From the NCBI GenBank assembly GCA_007922225.1, contig ML679961.1, forward strand, positions 3,880,477 to 3,944,476: 64,000 nucleotides of DNA, in the 5' to 3' direction. A model generated the notes under the pieces. That model saw nothing but the letters and a program-made list of their open reading frames with translations. It searched no databases and was not told the DNA's origin. This document shows, piece after piece, positions 11,322 to 22,260 of the stretch. Source of the stretch: Emydura subglobosa. Its lineage: Eukaryota; Chordata; Testudines; Chelidae. The stretch's first letter is position 1. Every line of letters begins with the position of its first letter. The translations under genes were made by a program, and so were the position numbers.

Positions 11322-11575
11322 GGGTGTGTCCACACTGCAATTGCAGCTGGCCCATGCCAGCTGATGGGCACGGCTCGGGAGGCTGTTGAATTGTGGTGTA
11401 GATGTTCAGGCTCAGGCTGCAGCCCAAGTTCTGGGTCCCTCCCTCTTTGCAGGGTCCTAGAACCTGGGCTGCAGTTTGCGCCTGAATGTCTGCATGGCAA
11501 TTAACCAGCCCCGCAACTCGAGCTGGCTGGCATGGGACATCTGTGGATTTGTAATTGCAGTGTAGACGTATGTCT
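11322..11575. mobile_element. Harbinger-like MITE
   Basis: The left end gtgtccacactgcaattgcag is mirrored by the right end attgcagtgtagacgtatgtc as an inverted repeat of about 20 bp. Length is about 254 bp with no coding capacity. The interior (ggctcaggctgcagccc) resembles the 292-bp MITEs at 42316 and 52412. A matching 3-bp target duplication is not clear for this copy. Confidence 0.65.
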
Positions 11576-13307
11576 AGAGATCAATTAAAGATGAACCACA
11601 AGGGGCCTGCACTAAGGGGGTGTAAACCTCACCCTCTGCCTTCACCTGCTTGCACGGCTATACCAGGTTCATCCAGATTGTGAGCTCAGATGAACATAGG
11701 GGAGGGAGGGCTGAAATGACTGATATGCTCCATCCCCCAAAAGCTGGGAGGGGCTAGTGTGAGGGTGGAGAGAGTCAGGGAGGGACAAGGAGTAGGTGGA
11801 GCTGTAGCAGAGCTGGTGAGGCATGAAGGCAAGGGGAAGTTTGCTGCATCTGCTAATGGGTGGGCAGTAATCTCTCAGTGCAGACCTGAATGCAAGGTAT
11901 GAGGACTTTCCAATTGGCAGCGTTCCTGTGTTTGCGATTATATCCGCTGAGCAGTTGATGACATGTTATTTTTTTTGTGGGACATCATCACTTTTCTTAC
12001 CATAAACATAAATTCCTATTTTTATGGGGATTTCTCTGTTTTTATTTTTTTTTCCAAACTACAAACATTTTTCTTAAAAAAACCTCATCAAGATAATTAC
12101 TGGGATCTCGTGTGAGCCTCTAAAGAATGTCACCCACCAGCTATCATGAAATGACAGAAAGTAAAGGCCAAGAAACCTATGTCTGCCTCATCTGAAAATA
12201 AATATGTTAACAAAGGGTGAGGTTTTAGAGAAAAGACAGTAAGACGATATTGAAGAAAAATATCTAAAGGAAAGTGTGGTCTGTAAATGATACTGGGACT
12301 GAAACAAAGTGAGTCATAATAAGCTCTAAAACCATGTTAAGAGTGGGCCCTGATAGCCCGAGGTTCCCTTGAGCAAACTTTGCCCCATGATTTCTTTGAC
12401 AGTGAGAGCAAAGTCATGTCAGGCTCAGATGCCAGGTGTAACAGCAGAGTGAGTTACACAGGAAAGGGAGATGAATGGTGACCAGTTATTAATGGTCACA
12501 TGAAATAGCCTTCTTAATTGACAAATTCAAGGTAAGTCCTTGTTCTTGTACAGAGTGAAAGAAGAATGAGGGCTTAAATACTGGAGTATAGCACTTCAGA
12601 CACATTATGAGCAATTTTGCTAGGCACTTTTATTATTCTCTGAAGGTCACCAGTAAAAGTCTAGATTCACACCTATTGACTGTAGGACAGGCCACTGAGA
12701 AATCTAAGCCTTGACTAATGGCCTTGGATATAGCAGCCTCCTGCACAAGGTAAGAAAGCTCTGGAGATCTTAATACTTGTGTCTGAGTGATGATTATCCT
12801 GTGAATAACTGGGCTGGGCCTGGGAGAAATGGGAAGTTTGTATTTGTCCTTGTGGAAAGGACAATCCTTCTGAAATATGAAGGGAGAAGAAAGGGCTTGT
12901 AATATTACCTGTCGGTACTGAAATGAAATAGAACAGGAAGCCTCTGGAGCTCTATCTCAGGTATGCCATTCTTTCTTGTGGAGCAGAATTGTCTTTGTCA
13001 AGGATGAGAAATGTGAACGTCTGTATAATCTAGGTGATAAAAATGCAGTGTACATCACTGAAGTCTGGACTAGCAGAGTAAAACACCTGACATTGTTATA
13101 TATTCTCTAGACATCAGGTGTCAAATTAGGAGTAACAGGATGCAGTAGAGAAATGCAGTGGTGTAAATTTGGAGAAAAAAGAAATTAAGTGGCAGATTGG
13201 GCCACATTAAATAGTATTTTACTGTGTATCTATTTACATGACTTATGTTCCCATGACTGTAGTATCGGAGTGCATCACATTTTTAATGTAGTTTTCCTCA
13301 CAATGCC
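11576..13307. other. Unassigned DNA
   Basis: No reading frame with family resemblance and no recognisable repeat were seen in this 1.7 kb. Confidence 0.45.
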
Positions 13308-13372
13308 TGTGTGGCAGGGCCCCTCTGTTATCACCATTTTACAGCTCAGAAACTGAGGCACAGAGAGAGTGT
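13308..13372 (-). repeat. MIR/CORE-like SINE fragment
   Basis: The plus-strand text 'tatcaccattttacagctcagaaactgaggcacagagag' is the reverse complement of the familiar 3' half of tRNA-derived MIR-type SINEs. Truncated on both sides. Confidence 0.6.
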
Positions 13373-13375
13373 AAG

Positions 13376-13555
13376 GGCTTATCAACATGGGGACATTCAG
13401 GAAAATTAATCTGAATAAACTATTAAAGTGGATTAGTTAAATTGCATTAAACACCTTGGTGGGCATTCTTATTCAGTATTAAAGTGAATTTAATTTGATT
13501 TAGCTGAATTCATTTTAGAAGTGAATTAAGCTATATTGAATTAAGTTCATTCTAA
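13376..13555. mobile_element. Harbinger-like MITE, AT-rich
   Basis: It begins GGGCTTATCAACATGGGG after TAA (13373-13375) and reaches the left TAA of the next MITE. The interior is AT-rich with alternating ttaatt and gaattaa words. The right terminus is unclear because it abuts the neighbouring element. Confidence 0.4.
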
Positions 13556-13813
13556 GGCCAGCTGCACCAATGCAGTTACGTCACTGTAGTGATTTTGGTG
13601 AAGATGCTCTAAAGTGACAGTAGAGAGCTCTCCCATCGACTTAGCTACTGCCTCTTGCGGAGGTGGAGTTATGTTGATGGGAGAAGCTCTCCCATCGACA
13701 TAGCGGTGTCTACAAGGGGGGGTTAAAGTTGGTATAACAAGTTGCTCAGAGTGTGGAGTTATACTCTGAGAGACGTAGTTATACCAAAGTAAGTATGTAG
13801 TGTAGACCTGGCC
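13556..13813. mobile_element. Harbinger-like MITE with TAA target duplication
   Basis: The left end ggccagctgcacc and right end gtgtagacctggcc are inverted and imperfect. TAA flanks both sides (13553-13555 and 13814-13816), the 3-bp target duplication typical of PIF/Harbinger transposons. Length is 258 bp and the interior has no coding capacity; it contains the internal word ctctcccatcgac twice (13628 and 13688). Confidence 0.7.
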
Positions 13814-13816
13814 TAA

Positions 13817-14625
13817 ATCGGAATAATGATGGTTAAAACTGTTTCGACTTTGCAGTTTGCAAATTCCCATTCCATCAAATCGGTACTGTAAATTATACTG
13901 AATTGCAATTCTTGTGATTTTGCACATCTATTTCTTTACGTTCTGTTGGTGGGGGAAAAAATGCAATCACATTCCTATTCAAAGTGCCTTATTGTGCTAC
14001 TGAAATAGCTAAAGAGAATCTTACTGTAATATTAGGAGAAGCCAGGAAGAATTTTGTTCTGTATGACTTCGAAAAGGATATATTCTTTGGAAATAATGAC
14101 TTTTGCTATTCTCTATTTACTTTAGCTCCTTCAGCTAAGATATCACTTCACAAATATTTTCCATGGCAGCTGGAATTAAATTTAGACTCTTGAAAATGAT
14201 TTGTGATCCAGGGTGCTGGAAACTTGAAAGGGAGAAAGGGAATGGTTGCTGTGCCTTTAACTTGCATGTGTTTTGAAAGGCTGTGAAGTAGTTACACCTG
14301 TGATCACAGAGCCACTTCTGTACGGTAATGATTGGTGCTATTTTCCTTTTGAACATCAACGATTTTGAAAAGGACTAGCGTTTTTAATGTGGCAGCAAAG
14401 TACACTTTAAAAGGATTAAGTCATACGGAGCTGGATGAAACAAGCACGGCACGCTGCCATTGTCTTCAGAAGATGAGTGCTATTGCCCTGAAGGGTAGAC
14501 ATGCACAATTTCCTCCTCACCTCCTTCCCCAAGTTATCCCAAATAACTTTCTCAGAGCATTTGAATGTTCAGAGCATTTGAATCCTCATTATGCCTAGAT
14601 GTTGGATGTCCCTGCCGTGGGGGGA
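13817..14625. other. Unassigned DNA
   Basis: No gene or repeat recognised. Confidence 0.4.
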
Positions 14626-15035
14626 TGTGACGGGGTGTACTAGCCCCTCCCACCAGAGGGGGAGCCCTCAGCATCCTCAAAAGCAGACGGGGCCCTCCCC
14701 GTCACGCACGATGCGCACACCCTGGCAGGAGGTGGGGGTTAAAAGCCCAGCAGAGGCCTCAGAGCAGGGCAGGACAATAGCGGAGAGAGACTCACTCCCA
14801 GAGCCCACCAGAAAGGACGCAGCCCGGCCACGCCCAGAGAGGCTTCCGGACGGCTGTACTGTCCGGCCTTGCTGTTTGTTGAGCCCCTCTACTGAGCCCG
14901 GGTGGGTTGCGGGGCCCCACCGCACCGGAGAAACTCTCGAACAGTGGCGCGATAGGCAGCCAGAGGCAGAGTACGACACTTCGAGGCCTGCACTGGACGG
15001 GAATTGCACCAACGCCCTAGCCACCATCTGTCACA
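14626..15035 (+). mobile_element. GC-rich solo LTR
   Basis: This 410-bp GC-rich block starts TGTGACGGGG and ends ATCTGTCACA, giving TG...CA ends and a short inverted repeat. It is flanked by GGGGA (14621-14625) and GGGGG (15036-15040), an imperfect 5-bp target duplication. A TATA-like ggttaaaagccc lies at about 14737-14748, which suggests plus orientation. No internal retroviral genes adjoin it, so a solo LTR is the best reading. Family not identified. Confidence 0.55.
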
Positions 15036-15135
15036 GGGGGTCATTGGCATTCTCATATTTGCTCCCCTTCCAGAAGGGGGTGTTCAGTCAAGTTATTCTG
15101 AGACTGGCCTGCCGGCAGATCTCTCCAGGGATGGA

Positions 15136-15345
15136 TGGTCTAGTGGATATGGCGTTGGACTGGGATTGCGGCTGGGGTTCAATTCCCAGTTAAAGCACAG
15201 CCTGGGGTAAGTCACTTAATCTCCCTGTACCTCTGTTCCTCATCTGTAAAATGGGAGTAAGATTTGCCCACCTCACCGGGGTGTCAAGGATAAAATCCAT
15301 TCATCATTACGAGGCATTTGGCTGCTATGTTGCTGAGGGACATAT
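15136..15345 (+). repeat. tRNA-derived MIR/CORE-type SINE
   Basis: The head shows a pol III promoter: an A-box-like tagtggatatgg and a perfect B box ggttcaattcc. The body has the MIR-type series gtaagtcacttaatctccctgt, ctcatctgtaaaatgg and caaggataaaat. It cannot encode protein. It is an old SINE, not a functional tRNA, because the acceptor and anticodon stems do not pair. Confidence 0.8.
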
Positions 15346-16652
15346 AAACGGCTTAGATGGTCAGATTTCCTGGAAAGTCACTGTTACCCAGCTGTTGTGG
15401 ACTTCTGGCTCATCATTTTTAGGTAGGTTTAAACTGGCTCCTTTTCTCTATGCAGGCTTGGATTCCCCTCAGGTCAGCGCTGTCTCTGGGCTGGCTGAAT
15501 CTCTCTCTGTTGCAGTAGCTGCCACCCCAACATTTTAGGTAATGGCAGTTGCCAGCAATCAACGTCAGAGCAGCGTCTCACTGGTTGCCTTCAGCTCTTC
15601 CCTTGCGAATAGTCTGGGGAACATCCATCCACCACAAACACATGGTCCTGAAAAAACATGAGACTAAGAATGGACATTTTTACCCAAATGGAACTCAGAA
15701 ACTAATTGACAGATTTACCTGAACATCTGCAGGAAATTCAAGCATCACTCAGACATCAATAGCAGAACATTTAGAGCAGCTACCCTGATGTTTTTTCATA
15801 CAAAAATTGTGTTGAATCCCCAGCTTGTTCCTGAATAACGCATTCATGATGTCTCCAGAGAAGGCTCCTCCCCCCCCGTTGTCCTGGCTAGAACTAGGGT
15901 GGAGTAAGTGTAATGCAAGGTTTGGGCTGGTATGCTCATTTACCATTTATGGCAAGAAAGTCATAAAACACTTTTTAGACAAATGCTACTGATTGTATAA
16001 CTGATAGTCTAGGAATCAGTGCATGAGTAGCATCTATGACAGGTCCCAGTGCGTTTTAAGTTTCTTGCAAAAGGAATATAAAGAAAACGGCCAACAAAAT
16101 TGTGTGTGATTAAAGCACAAGTGTCATTTTGAATTGCTTATTATAAACTTTCCAGGACTTCAAATTGTACAACACACACAATATCCCTAATTAGCCAAAA
16201 ATTATAATCCATTGTTCATGCTACTAAAACTCACTCAAGAGCAATTCTTCCCACTGCCAAATTGAAACTGACATTCTTCTCAATCGCTATGGTGATGGCA
16301 ATATAGAATAAGCACTCTGCAATGTAGAGATGATGTAGGTAAGAGCTGAGGATGGGGTGCCTGTGGCTATTTGCCACAAAGGAAAATGTATGTATAGAAG
16401 TGGTTGGAAAAAAATGTGATTTCCTCCCCCCCCCAGCACTTAAAGACAGACGATGCTAGGAATGCTATTGTAATCTGTCATATCACATTCTTGACTTACA
16501 GTTAGTTCTCAATAGAACATCCTAAAATGACCTAGAATCCCTTAATGTTTTCCATTATATACAAAGAGCAACTGATACTTTCAGGCAGAATTTCCTTTAT
16601 AATAGATTGATCACCAGAAACTACAGTAGTAAAATCTGTGAGACAGCATCTA
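15346..16652. other. Unassigned DNA
   Basis: No gene or clear element was seen. A C-run lies at 16427-16435. Confidence 0.4.
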
Positions 16653-16950
16653 GGGGTATGTCTGTACTGACGGCGGCAAAGTTGCTGCCGTCAGATCGAT
16701 CTTTCTGGATCGATTGAGCAGTCAGTGCAGACCTGCTCAGTCGATAAGGAAGTTGATGCAGTAAATCCACCCCCTCAAGTGGCGTAGCGCTGCATTGACG
16801 GGAACGCGGTTCCCATTGGCACAGTGCAGTGAAGACGCCATGCAGAAGGGAAGCACAGCAGTCGACGGGAGTTACTCAAGCTACTCCGCATAGCTTGCAT
16901 AACTCCTGTCGACTGCCACTGAATTTCCAGGTAAGTATAGAGCAGGGCTA
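16653..16950. mobile_element. Harbinger-like MITE, probable
   Basis: It begins ggggtatgtctgtactgacgg after CTA and has the interior gatcgatcttt...gatcgatt foldback. Further in, tcgacgggagttact pairs with an actcctgtcgac copy 45 bases later. The right terminus (ggtaagtatagagcaggg) is diverged, so the end is approximate. Confidence 0.5.
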
Positions 16951-17811
16951 GGAAAGGGTAGCTGCCTGCCCCTGACTGACTGTATGGAAATGAAGACACT
17001 AGGATTGTCCGTCTCTACAGACAGCAGGTGTCCTCAATATGTAGGTAAAATAAACAGAAAATGAAGGAGAGACAACATTCAAGATCAGCGCCCCATTGTG
17101 CTAGATTTCTGTCGACGTAAGAGACAGTCACTACTCCAAAGAGCTTACAGCATAAGTAGAAAAAAATAGACCAAGGGTAGGAGAAAGGGAAACAAGGTAC
17201 AAACAGAAAATAAGAAACTGGAACCTAGAGGTTGTGGAACGGTGTGGCTGAATGGGCAATTGTATCTCAGGCGCCCTGAGGATTAGTCCTCCGGTGCGTT
17301 TGCTGCAACACCATAGTATCCATTGCTTTAAGTCTCCAGGTCTCTTCTTTCTTCAATATATGCCTGACTTAAGGCTGTATACATCATTCTGTAATGAAAC
17401 GGTAACAACTGAACGACAAGTGCATAGTATGAAGTAGCTCTAGGTGCTACTTTCCATTCTTTAATGAGTGGGCTGAGAAACCCCCCACCCTTTTATATAG
17501 TTCACTCTGACCTGGAACTCTGTTGCCTTGGCTGAAGTAGTTCCCACTGACATTAGCAACGCTGTTGCAAAGCATCAGTCCCTGAAAGTGTAGTGCCGGG
17601 ACTCTTCTCAGTTTTGTCTGACTTCCTGCAAATGTTCTGCTTTAGGATAAAACAGATTAAAAGAAAGAGTGGCTGTCACCTGCAGTTTTTGACTTAATCT
17701 GGAAATCTTTATCACCATAAGAGAAAATGTGAAATTAAAGAATGCCCTGCTCTGTAAGTTAAATAAAAGAGAAATATACATTTAAAAAAATAATGTACAG
17801 ACAAATCTTGA
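16951..17811. other. Unassigned DNA with an L3-like fragment at 17085-17160
   Basis: The segment 17085-17160 (gcgccccattgtgctag ... agagcttacagcataa) matches the reverse complement of an L3-type LINE tail. The rest has no recognised content. Confidence 0.4.
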
Positions 17812-18191
17812 ATGCACGGTACGGGCAAGGTCGAGTGCAGAGATGCACCGGCCACGCCCATCGAGTCTTCTCCGGTGCTTGCATCTCTGAGCAGGGAGCC
17901 TCCCCCGACTCCTGGGAGTGAAAGAGTGCCCCTGCCAACACCGTCGACACCAGAGGCTTTTCAGGTGGCACGAGCCTTGTTGGCCTTGCCTACGTCACCT
18001 CCACCGATGGAGAAGGGGCTGGTGTCCCGGGGCAAGCCTGAGTTCCTTTTGATTGCCCCACCCCTGGAGCTCCCGAGGCAGCATGACCTTCTCTCCCAGG
18101 ACCATGGTCGCCTGTTGCACCCAAACCTGGACTCCCTGCACCTCACAGCCTGGAGGCTCTGTGGCTGACAGAGGAAGAGAGAGCCTGCTCG

Positions 18192-19201
18192 GTGCAGGTC
18201 CAACACGTCCTGCTGGGCAGCAGGAAACCTTCTACACAGGTCGTGTATAGGGCTAAGTGGAAACGGTTTTCCTCTTGGTCGGAGTCTCGGGGCATTCCGC
18301 CCAGCCTCTCACCTGTGCACGTGATCCTGGAGTGCCTTCTCCAGTTAAAGCTCCAGGGTCTGGCACTGGCCTCATTAAGGGTTCACCTGGCGGCCATTTC
18401 AGCCTTCCATCAGCTACTAGAGGGGAGATCCCTGTTCTCCCATCCCATGTTAGTCAGGTTCCTCAAGGGGGTGGAGAGGCTTTATCCACAGATCCGTGAC
18501 CCGGTGCCTCCCTGGGATCTCAACCTGGTCCTCTTGAGTCTCATGGGGCCCCCCTTTGAACCCATGGCTTCATGCCCCCTACTCATGCTTTCATGGAAGG
18601 TAGCCTTCCTGGTGGCCATTACCTCAGCTAGGAGGGTCTCCGAGATTTGGGCCTTGACCTCGGAGCCCCCTTATACAGTATTTTATAAGGATAAGGTGCA
18701 GTTAAGGCCGCATCCAGCCTTCCTGCCCAAGGTGGTTTCCCAATTTCATTGTAACCAAGATATTTTTCACCCCGTGTTTTTTCCAAACCTCATGGTTCGG
18801 AGGAGGAGAGGAGATGGCATTAGCTGGACATGAGACGAGCCCTGACCTTCTACATTGAGCGTACAAAGCCATTCTGGAAATCAACGCAGCTCTTCGTCGC
18901 AGTGGCGGACCGGATGAAAGGCTCCCCTATCTCCACCCAGCGCATTTCCTCATGGATTACATTGTGCATCAAGTTCTGCTACAAGCAGGTGAGGGTGCTG
19001 CATCCAGGAACCATCACAGCGCACTCAACCAGAGCTCAAACCTCGTTTACAGCCTTCCTGGAAAGAGAGCCCCTGCAGGACATCTGTAGAGCCGCCACTT
19101 GGTCGTCGGTGCATACCTTCACGTCCCACTATGCCATCATCCAGCAGGCGAGAGAGGACGCAGGATTCAGCAGAGCGGTGCTGAGGGCAGTTCACCGGTA
19201 A
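18192..19201 (+). pseudogene. DIRS tyrosine recombinase, frameshifted
   Basis: The protein would join circular retrotransposon cDNA to the genome by strand exchange without target duplication. The first frame (18192-18833) carries the N-terminal helical domain (SLRVHLAAISAFHQLLEG) and the first catalytic arginine in SARRVSEIWAL (18630-18635). A frameshift between about 18800 and 18835 moves the rest to another frame, ending at 19201. That part keeps the His-x-x-Arg box (HSTR, 19022-19033), Trp in ATWSSVH (19100) and the tyrosine nucleophile in TSHYAII (19130-19132). All key residues are therefore present but split by one frameshift. The first-frame start is not an ATG, because the recombinase was part of a longer polyprotein. 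Confidence 0.8.
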
Positions 19202-19276
19202 CTCCGACCCACCTCCAAGGTATTGCTTGTTAATCACCTATATTGGAATGGACATGAGCAAGCACTTGAAGAAGAA

Positions 19277-19336
19277 AACAAGGTTACTTACCAGTAACTG
19301 ACGTTCTTCGAGATGTGTTGCTCATGTCCATTCCAC
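19277..19336. repeat. DIRS terminal inverted repeat, copy 1
   Basis: This 60-bp block is the reverse complement of 19524-19583 with few mismatches. Its right half also pairs imperfectly with 19244-19275 (tggaatggacatgagca), forming a second nested palindrome. Repeats of this kind are used in circular DIRS replication. Confidence 0.85.
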
Positions 19337-19523
19337 AACCCACCCTCTGTCCCCGCTGCCAGAGTTGGCAGAAAGAAAGGACTGAGGGGGCGTAGGGTCG
19401 GCAGTGCCTCATATACCACGGCATGTGCGCGGGGCTCCAGGGGCCACCAGAGCTGGCCCTACGGGGTCTGCTAAGGGGAAAAAAGTTCCGGGAACCATGC
19501 ACAGTGGCGCACACACACCTATA

Positions 19524-19583
19524 GTGGAATGGACATGAGCAACACATGTTGAAGAACATCAGTTACTGGTAAGTAACCTTGTT
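19524..19583. repeat. DIRS terminal inverted repeat, copy 2
   Basis: Inverted partner of 19277-19336 across a 187-bp spacer. It contains the core ctggtaagtaac, whose GTAAGT at 19569-19574 is a strong splice-donor-like hexamer. The same hexamer lies on the minus strand in copy 1 (19286-19291). Confidence 0.85.
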
Positions 19584-19684
19584 TTCCCCCCTCCTATTAT
19601 GAGATAGCTAGTACAAAATATAAATGAATTAAAAAAAAAAAAAAGCGAAGTTATAAAAGCAGCAGTTCAGGCAGAGTTCAGAAA

Positions 19685-19895
19685 TCTATTATGCCCCAAA
19701 TTTTCAAATGTGATCTCAGGTGCCTCAATTCTTGGGCACTCAGTTTGAGACACCTGGAGCCTGATTATCAGAAGTGTTGAGCATCCAACCACAGCTCCCA
19801 TTGACTTCAACTGGAGTGGCAGGTGCCAAGCACTTTAGGAAAAGATCCCTCCAATTAGGTGCCCAAAAATGCAAGTGCCCAAAATGAGCATCCTC
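19685..19895. repeat. Short dispersed repeat with self-complementary ends
   Basis: Words such as aattttcaaatgtg, ggtgcctcaatt and gggcactcag on the left are echoed in inverted form on the right (aattaggtgcccaaaaat). The related copy at 8818-8955 shares gagacacctg. Non-coding, probably an old MITE. Confidence 0.45.
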
Positions 19896-20135
19896 TACAC
19901 TCTCACAACAACGCATGGCTGAAAGAATGCGAAGTGATATTAGAGGCTGGTAACTGGGTTGTTATAGTCCAGCATTGCCGGTACACATGTGAAATCGACT
20001 TTTGCGCAAGGTAGCTATTTTTCCACTTTTGACGTTATCAGGAAACAGCTTGAAGGAGGCCTTTGGTTGTTAACATATCAGCTTCATAATTCGGGTCTCC
20101 CTGGGTGAAATCCCTCTTTCTGTCTATGGCCTGAA

Positions 20136-20505
20136 GTGTTGCAGTTATGTAGCATAGGACTGGAAGGGAATTCCTGTGTCACTGAATCCTGTCCCCTGCT
20201 GTCACAGGCAACCCATTATATAATCCCTTTCATACATTTATCCAGATCCATGTTAAAAGCAGTTAGGGTGTTTGCCCACTGCTCCTGTTGGGAGGCTATT
20301 CCTCTGATGATTAGAAGCCGCTTAGTTTTCAGCATGTTCTCATGTCAACAATGTCCCTTAGCTTAAAAGGTCTTCACCCTCCCTGGTCTTTATCCCTTTA
20401 TGTCCCCTTTAGAGACAGCAATCCTCTTCCCTCTCAGCTGTTGTTTTGTGAGGCTAAACAAGCCGAGCTCTTTTAATCTCCTCTCATAAGATATTTCCCT
20501 ATATC
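20136..20505 (-). mobile_element. CR1 LINE fragment, 3' part (split by an LTR)
   Basis: The plus-strand text reads as the reverse complement of CR1: 'aacccattatataatccc' followed by 'ggtctttatccc' and 'gaggctaaacaagccgagctc', then 'aatctcctctcataag'. This corresponds to the CR1 pol C-terminus and 3' UTR. The alignment stops near 20505 and resumes at 21363, so an insertion separates the halves. Confidence 0.75.
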
Positions 20506-21362
20506 ACAGGTCAGGCAACTGCACTTGTATTTCCTTCCCCCCGCCTCCTTAGTAACCCAGCAAGGGCACCCACACTCAGCCTTCCAGCCTCCCAGCCATT
20601 GTCTTTCTTGGATGGAGACCTGTGACTCCCTCCCTTCTGACCAGGGAGTTTCTAGACTGTACAGTTCCCTGCCTTCAGTGTGTTATTTCCAGCAGAGACT
20701 GGCTGCCCAAACACACCTGTTTGCATTTTCTTGAGAGACTGATAACAGGGTGATAGTCAACAGATAGAAGTACCACACCATTCTAGGTTATTCTTAGGGT
20801 AAAATGAGCTACAGAGAACCTATTAAAAGAGTAAAAGCGCCTACACCCATGATAATAAGCTTACTAGAGAAATCCCCAACCCTCACATGGGTTCTAGCAG
20901 GAGCAGCCCTTCAGCACCCCATCCACAGTGTTTCCTTTGTGGTCACAAGTTCATCACCGCTTCCTCTCAGAACAAGCACCCCCAGAACAGATTTCGTCCA
21001 CCCTTTATATAGTTCAGGGGGTTTCAATCTGGAGTTTCCAGGAGCCAGTAATTAGTAGAGAAAGGGTTTTCCTCCCCAGGGCCTAGCTTGAAATGGGTGG
21101 ATTCAAAGTCTGTCATTTGCATTCCCCTCAGCCCCAGGTATATCCTGGGAAATCCTTTTTACATGCTTTGTTCCTAACATTTACAGTAGTCAAGTCCCTA
21201 GAAAAGTTACACACCACCGAACAATATAAACAATTACAGTTCCAATACAATGGCCCCACAGGCAACAAACCACATTCAACCAGGTTAAACCTTATTGAAT
21301 TAAATTAATCTTAATTCCAGAAGCTTTGTTCAGGATCTAGAAGATAGTTCTCAATCTGTCAC
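20506..21362 (-). mobile_element. LTR-like insertion inside CR1
   Basis: This block of about 857 bp interrupts CR1 and ends ctgtcaca, so the minus strand begins TGTGACAG. A TATA-like ctatataaag lies on the minus strand at about 21002-21011. It is homologous to 25573-26405: shared words include tgcac(c/t)tgt, tttctaggttgcacagttcc-like, gttacacac, caatacaatgg and attcarccaggt. It has no genes. A solo LTR of an endogenous retrovirus or gypsy family is the best guess. The inner boundary is not base-exact, and the terminal CA could not be fixed. Confidence 0.5.
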
Positions 21363-21490
21363 ACCCTGCTGATCCTAGATTGCTCTTCTCTGGACCTGTT
21401 CCCATTTGAATGTATCTTTTCTGTACACGGGAACCAGAATTCTACCTATATTCCAGATGAGGTCTCACCATGGCCTTGTATCTATATGTC
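21363..21490 (-). mobile_element. CR1 LINE fragment, continuation after insertion
   Basis: 'gattgctcttctctggacctgtt' then 'ggaaccagaattctacctatattccagatgaggtctcacc' is the reverse complement of the CR1 pol C-terminal region. It sits directly upstream, in the element's sense, of the part at 20136-20505. Confidence 0.75.
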
Positions 21491-22094
21491 TCAATAGTGC
21501 CTCTTCTGGAAATACCTTACCTGGTGCATAGGCCTGCCCAGGGGAATTTCATCCTCTCTGAAGTTTTAAAACCATCTCTGGAAAAGTGAGGTTAGTTATA
21601 CACGACTATTGCTGTTTATGGGTCCCTTCTCTGAAAGGCAGTGTTTTGTTAGGTTCAAGTACTCTATGATGTGTACATTATGACAGGGCATAGGAGGCCA
21701 AATACATTTAAGCACAAGTGTTTTAGAATATTAACAAAATGTTATCAACTAATACTTGGTGCTATCAGCACTGCCGGGCCGTGTTAGCTACCATTAATCA
21801 CTTCCCTAGCAACAGACAGGAGACACCGGTTGATGTTAAGGCTATGGATATTTCCAGAAGGCTTTTGTTGCTTCAAGGGGTTAACTTTTTATGGTATATT
21901 GGACCTAAACACTTTCTTCAGTTGGTCTGTGTCTCTTAAAGCTTATGATCTGGGGAAAGCCACCTTTTACTCTCTGGGGGCTTAGAATGACCAGACTCTG
22001 ACGTCTTTCATGCAACTCTTTGCTCTGGATTTTGTTAGCTACAGTTTCTCTTTGGTGAAGGTACAGGCTGACGTCTCAGTTTCTATTGTTGTAT
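21491..22094. other. Unassigned DNA
   Basis: No gene or repeat recognised. Confidence 0.4.
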
Positions 22095-22260
22095 GCAGTG
22101 TTATAGCCATGTTGGTGCCAGAGAGACAAGGAGGTAATATCTTTTATTGGAACAACTTCTGTTGGTGAGAGAGACAAACTTTCAAGCTACATGTAGATCT
22201 TCCTCAGGTCTGGGAAAGGTACTTCGAGTGTCACAGCTAAATGGTAGCCAGACCAGCAGG
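22095..22260 (-). mobile_element. Penelope-like element 3' fragment
   Basis: The segment gttatagccatgttggtgcc followed by gaggtaatatcttttattgg and ttcctcaggtctgggaaagg matches the 3' end of the element at 4355. This copy is only about 165 bp, a severely 5'-truncated insertion, and extends the 3' end slightly further than the first copy. Confidence 0.75.

Larger units (their letters stand above)
17812..19583 (+). mobile_element. DIRS-type tyrosine-recombinase retrotransposon, internally deleted
   Basis: DIRS elements move by a reverse-transcribed circle that a tyrosine recombinase inserts. Here 17812-18000 is a Pro/Ser-rich gag-like segment. It passes directly into the segment preceding the recombinase (18090-18160, LLHPNLDSLHLTAWRL), so RT and RNase H are missing. 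The recombinase follows at 18192-19201, then the terminal repeat structure at 19244-19583. No 5' terminal repeat was identified. The deletion makes this copy dependent on other elements at best. Confidence 0.8.

Noticed and set aside
13984..14193. A 69-codon frame in AT-rich DNA
   Set aside because: No motif and normal length for random sequence.
14591..15193. A 200-codon open frame on the plus strand
   Set aside because: It spans the GC-rich LTR and the start of a SINE, has no protein motif, and the reverse strand is open as well.
15136..15210. A functional tRNA gene
   Set aside because: A and B boxes are present, but the stems do not pair and the sequence continues into a MIR-type body, so it is a SINE head.
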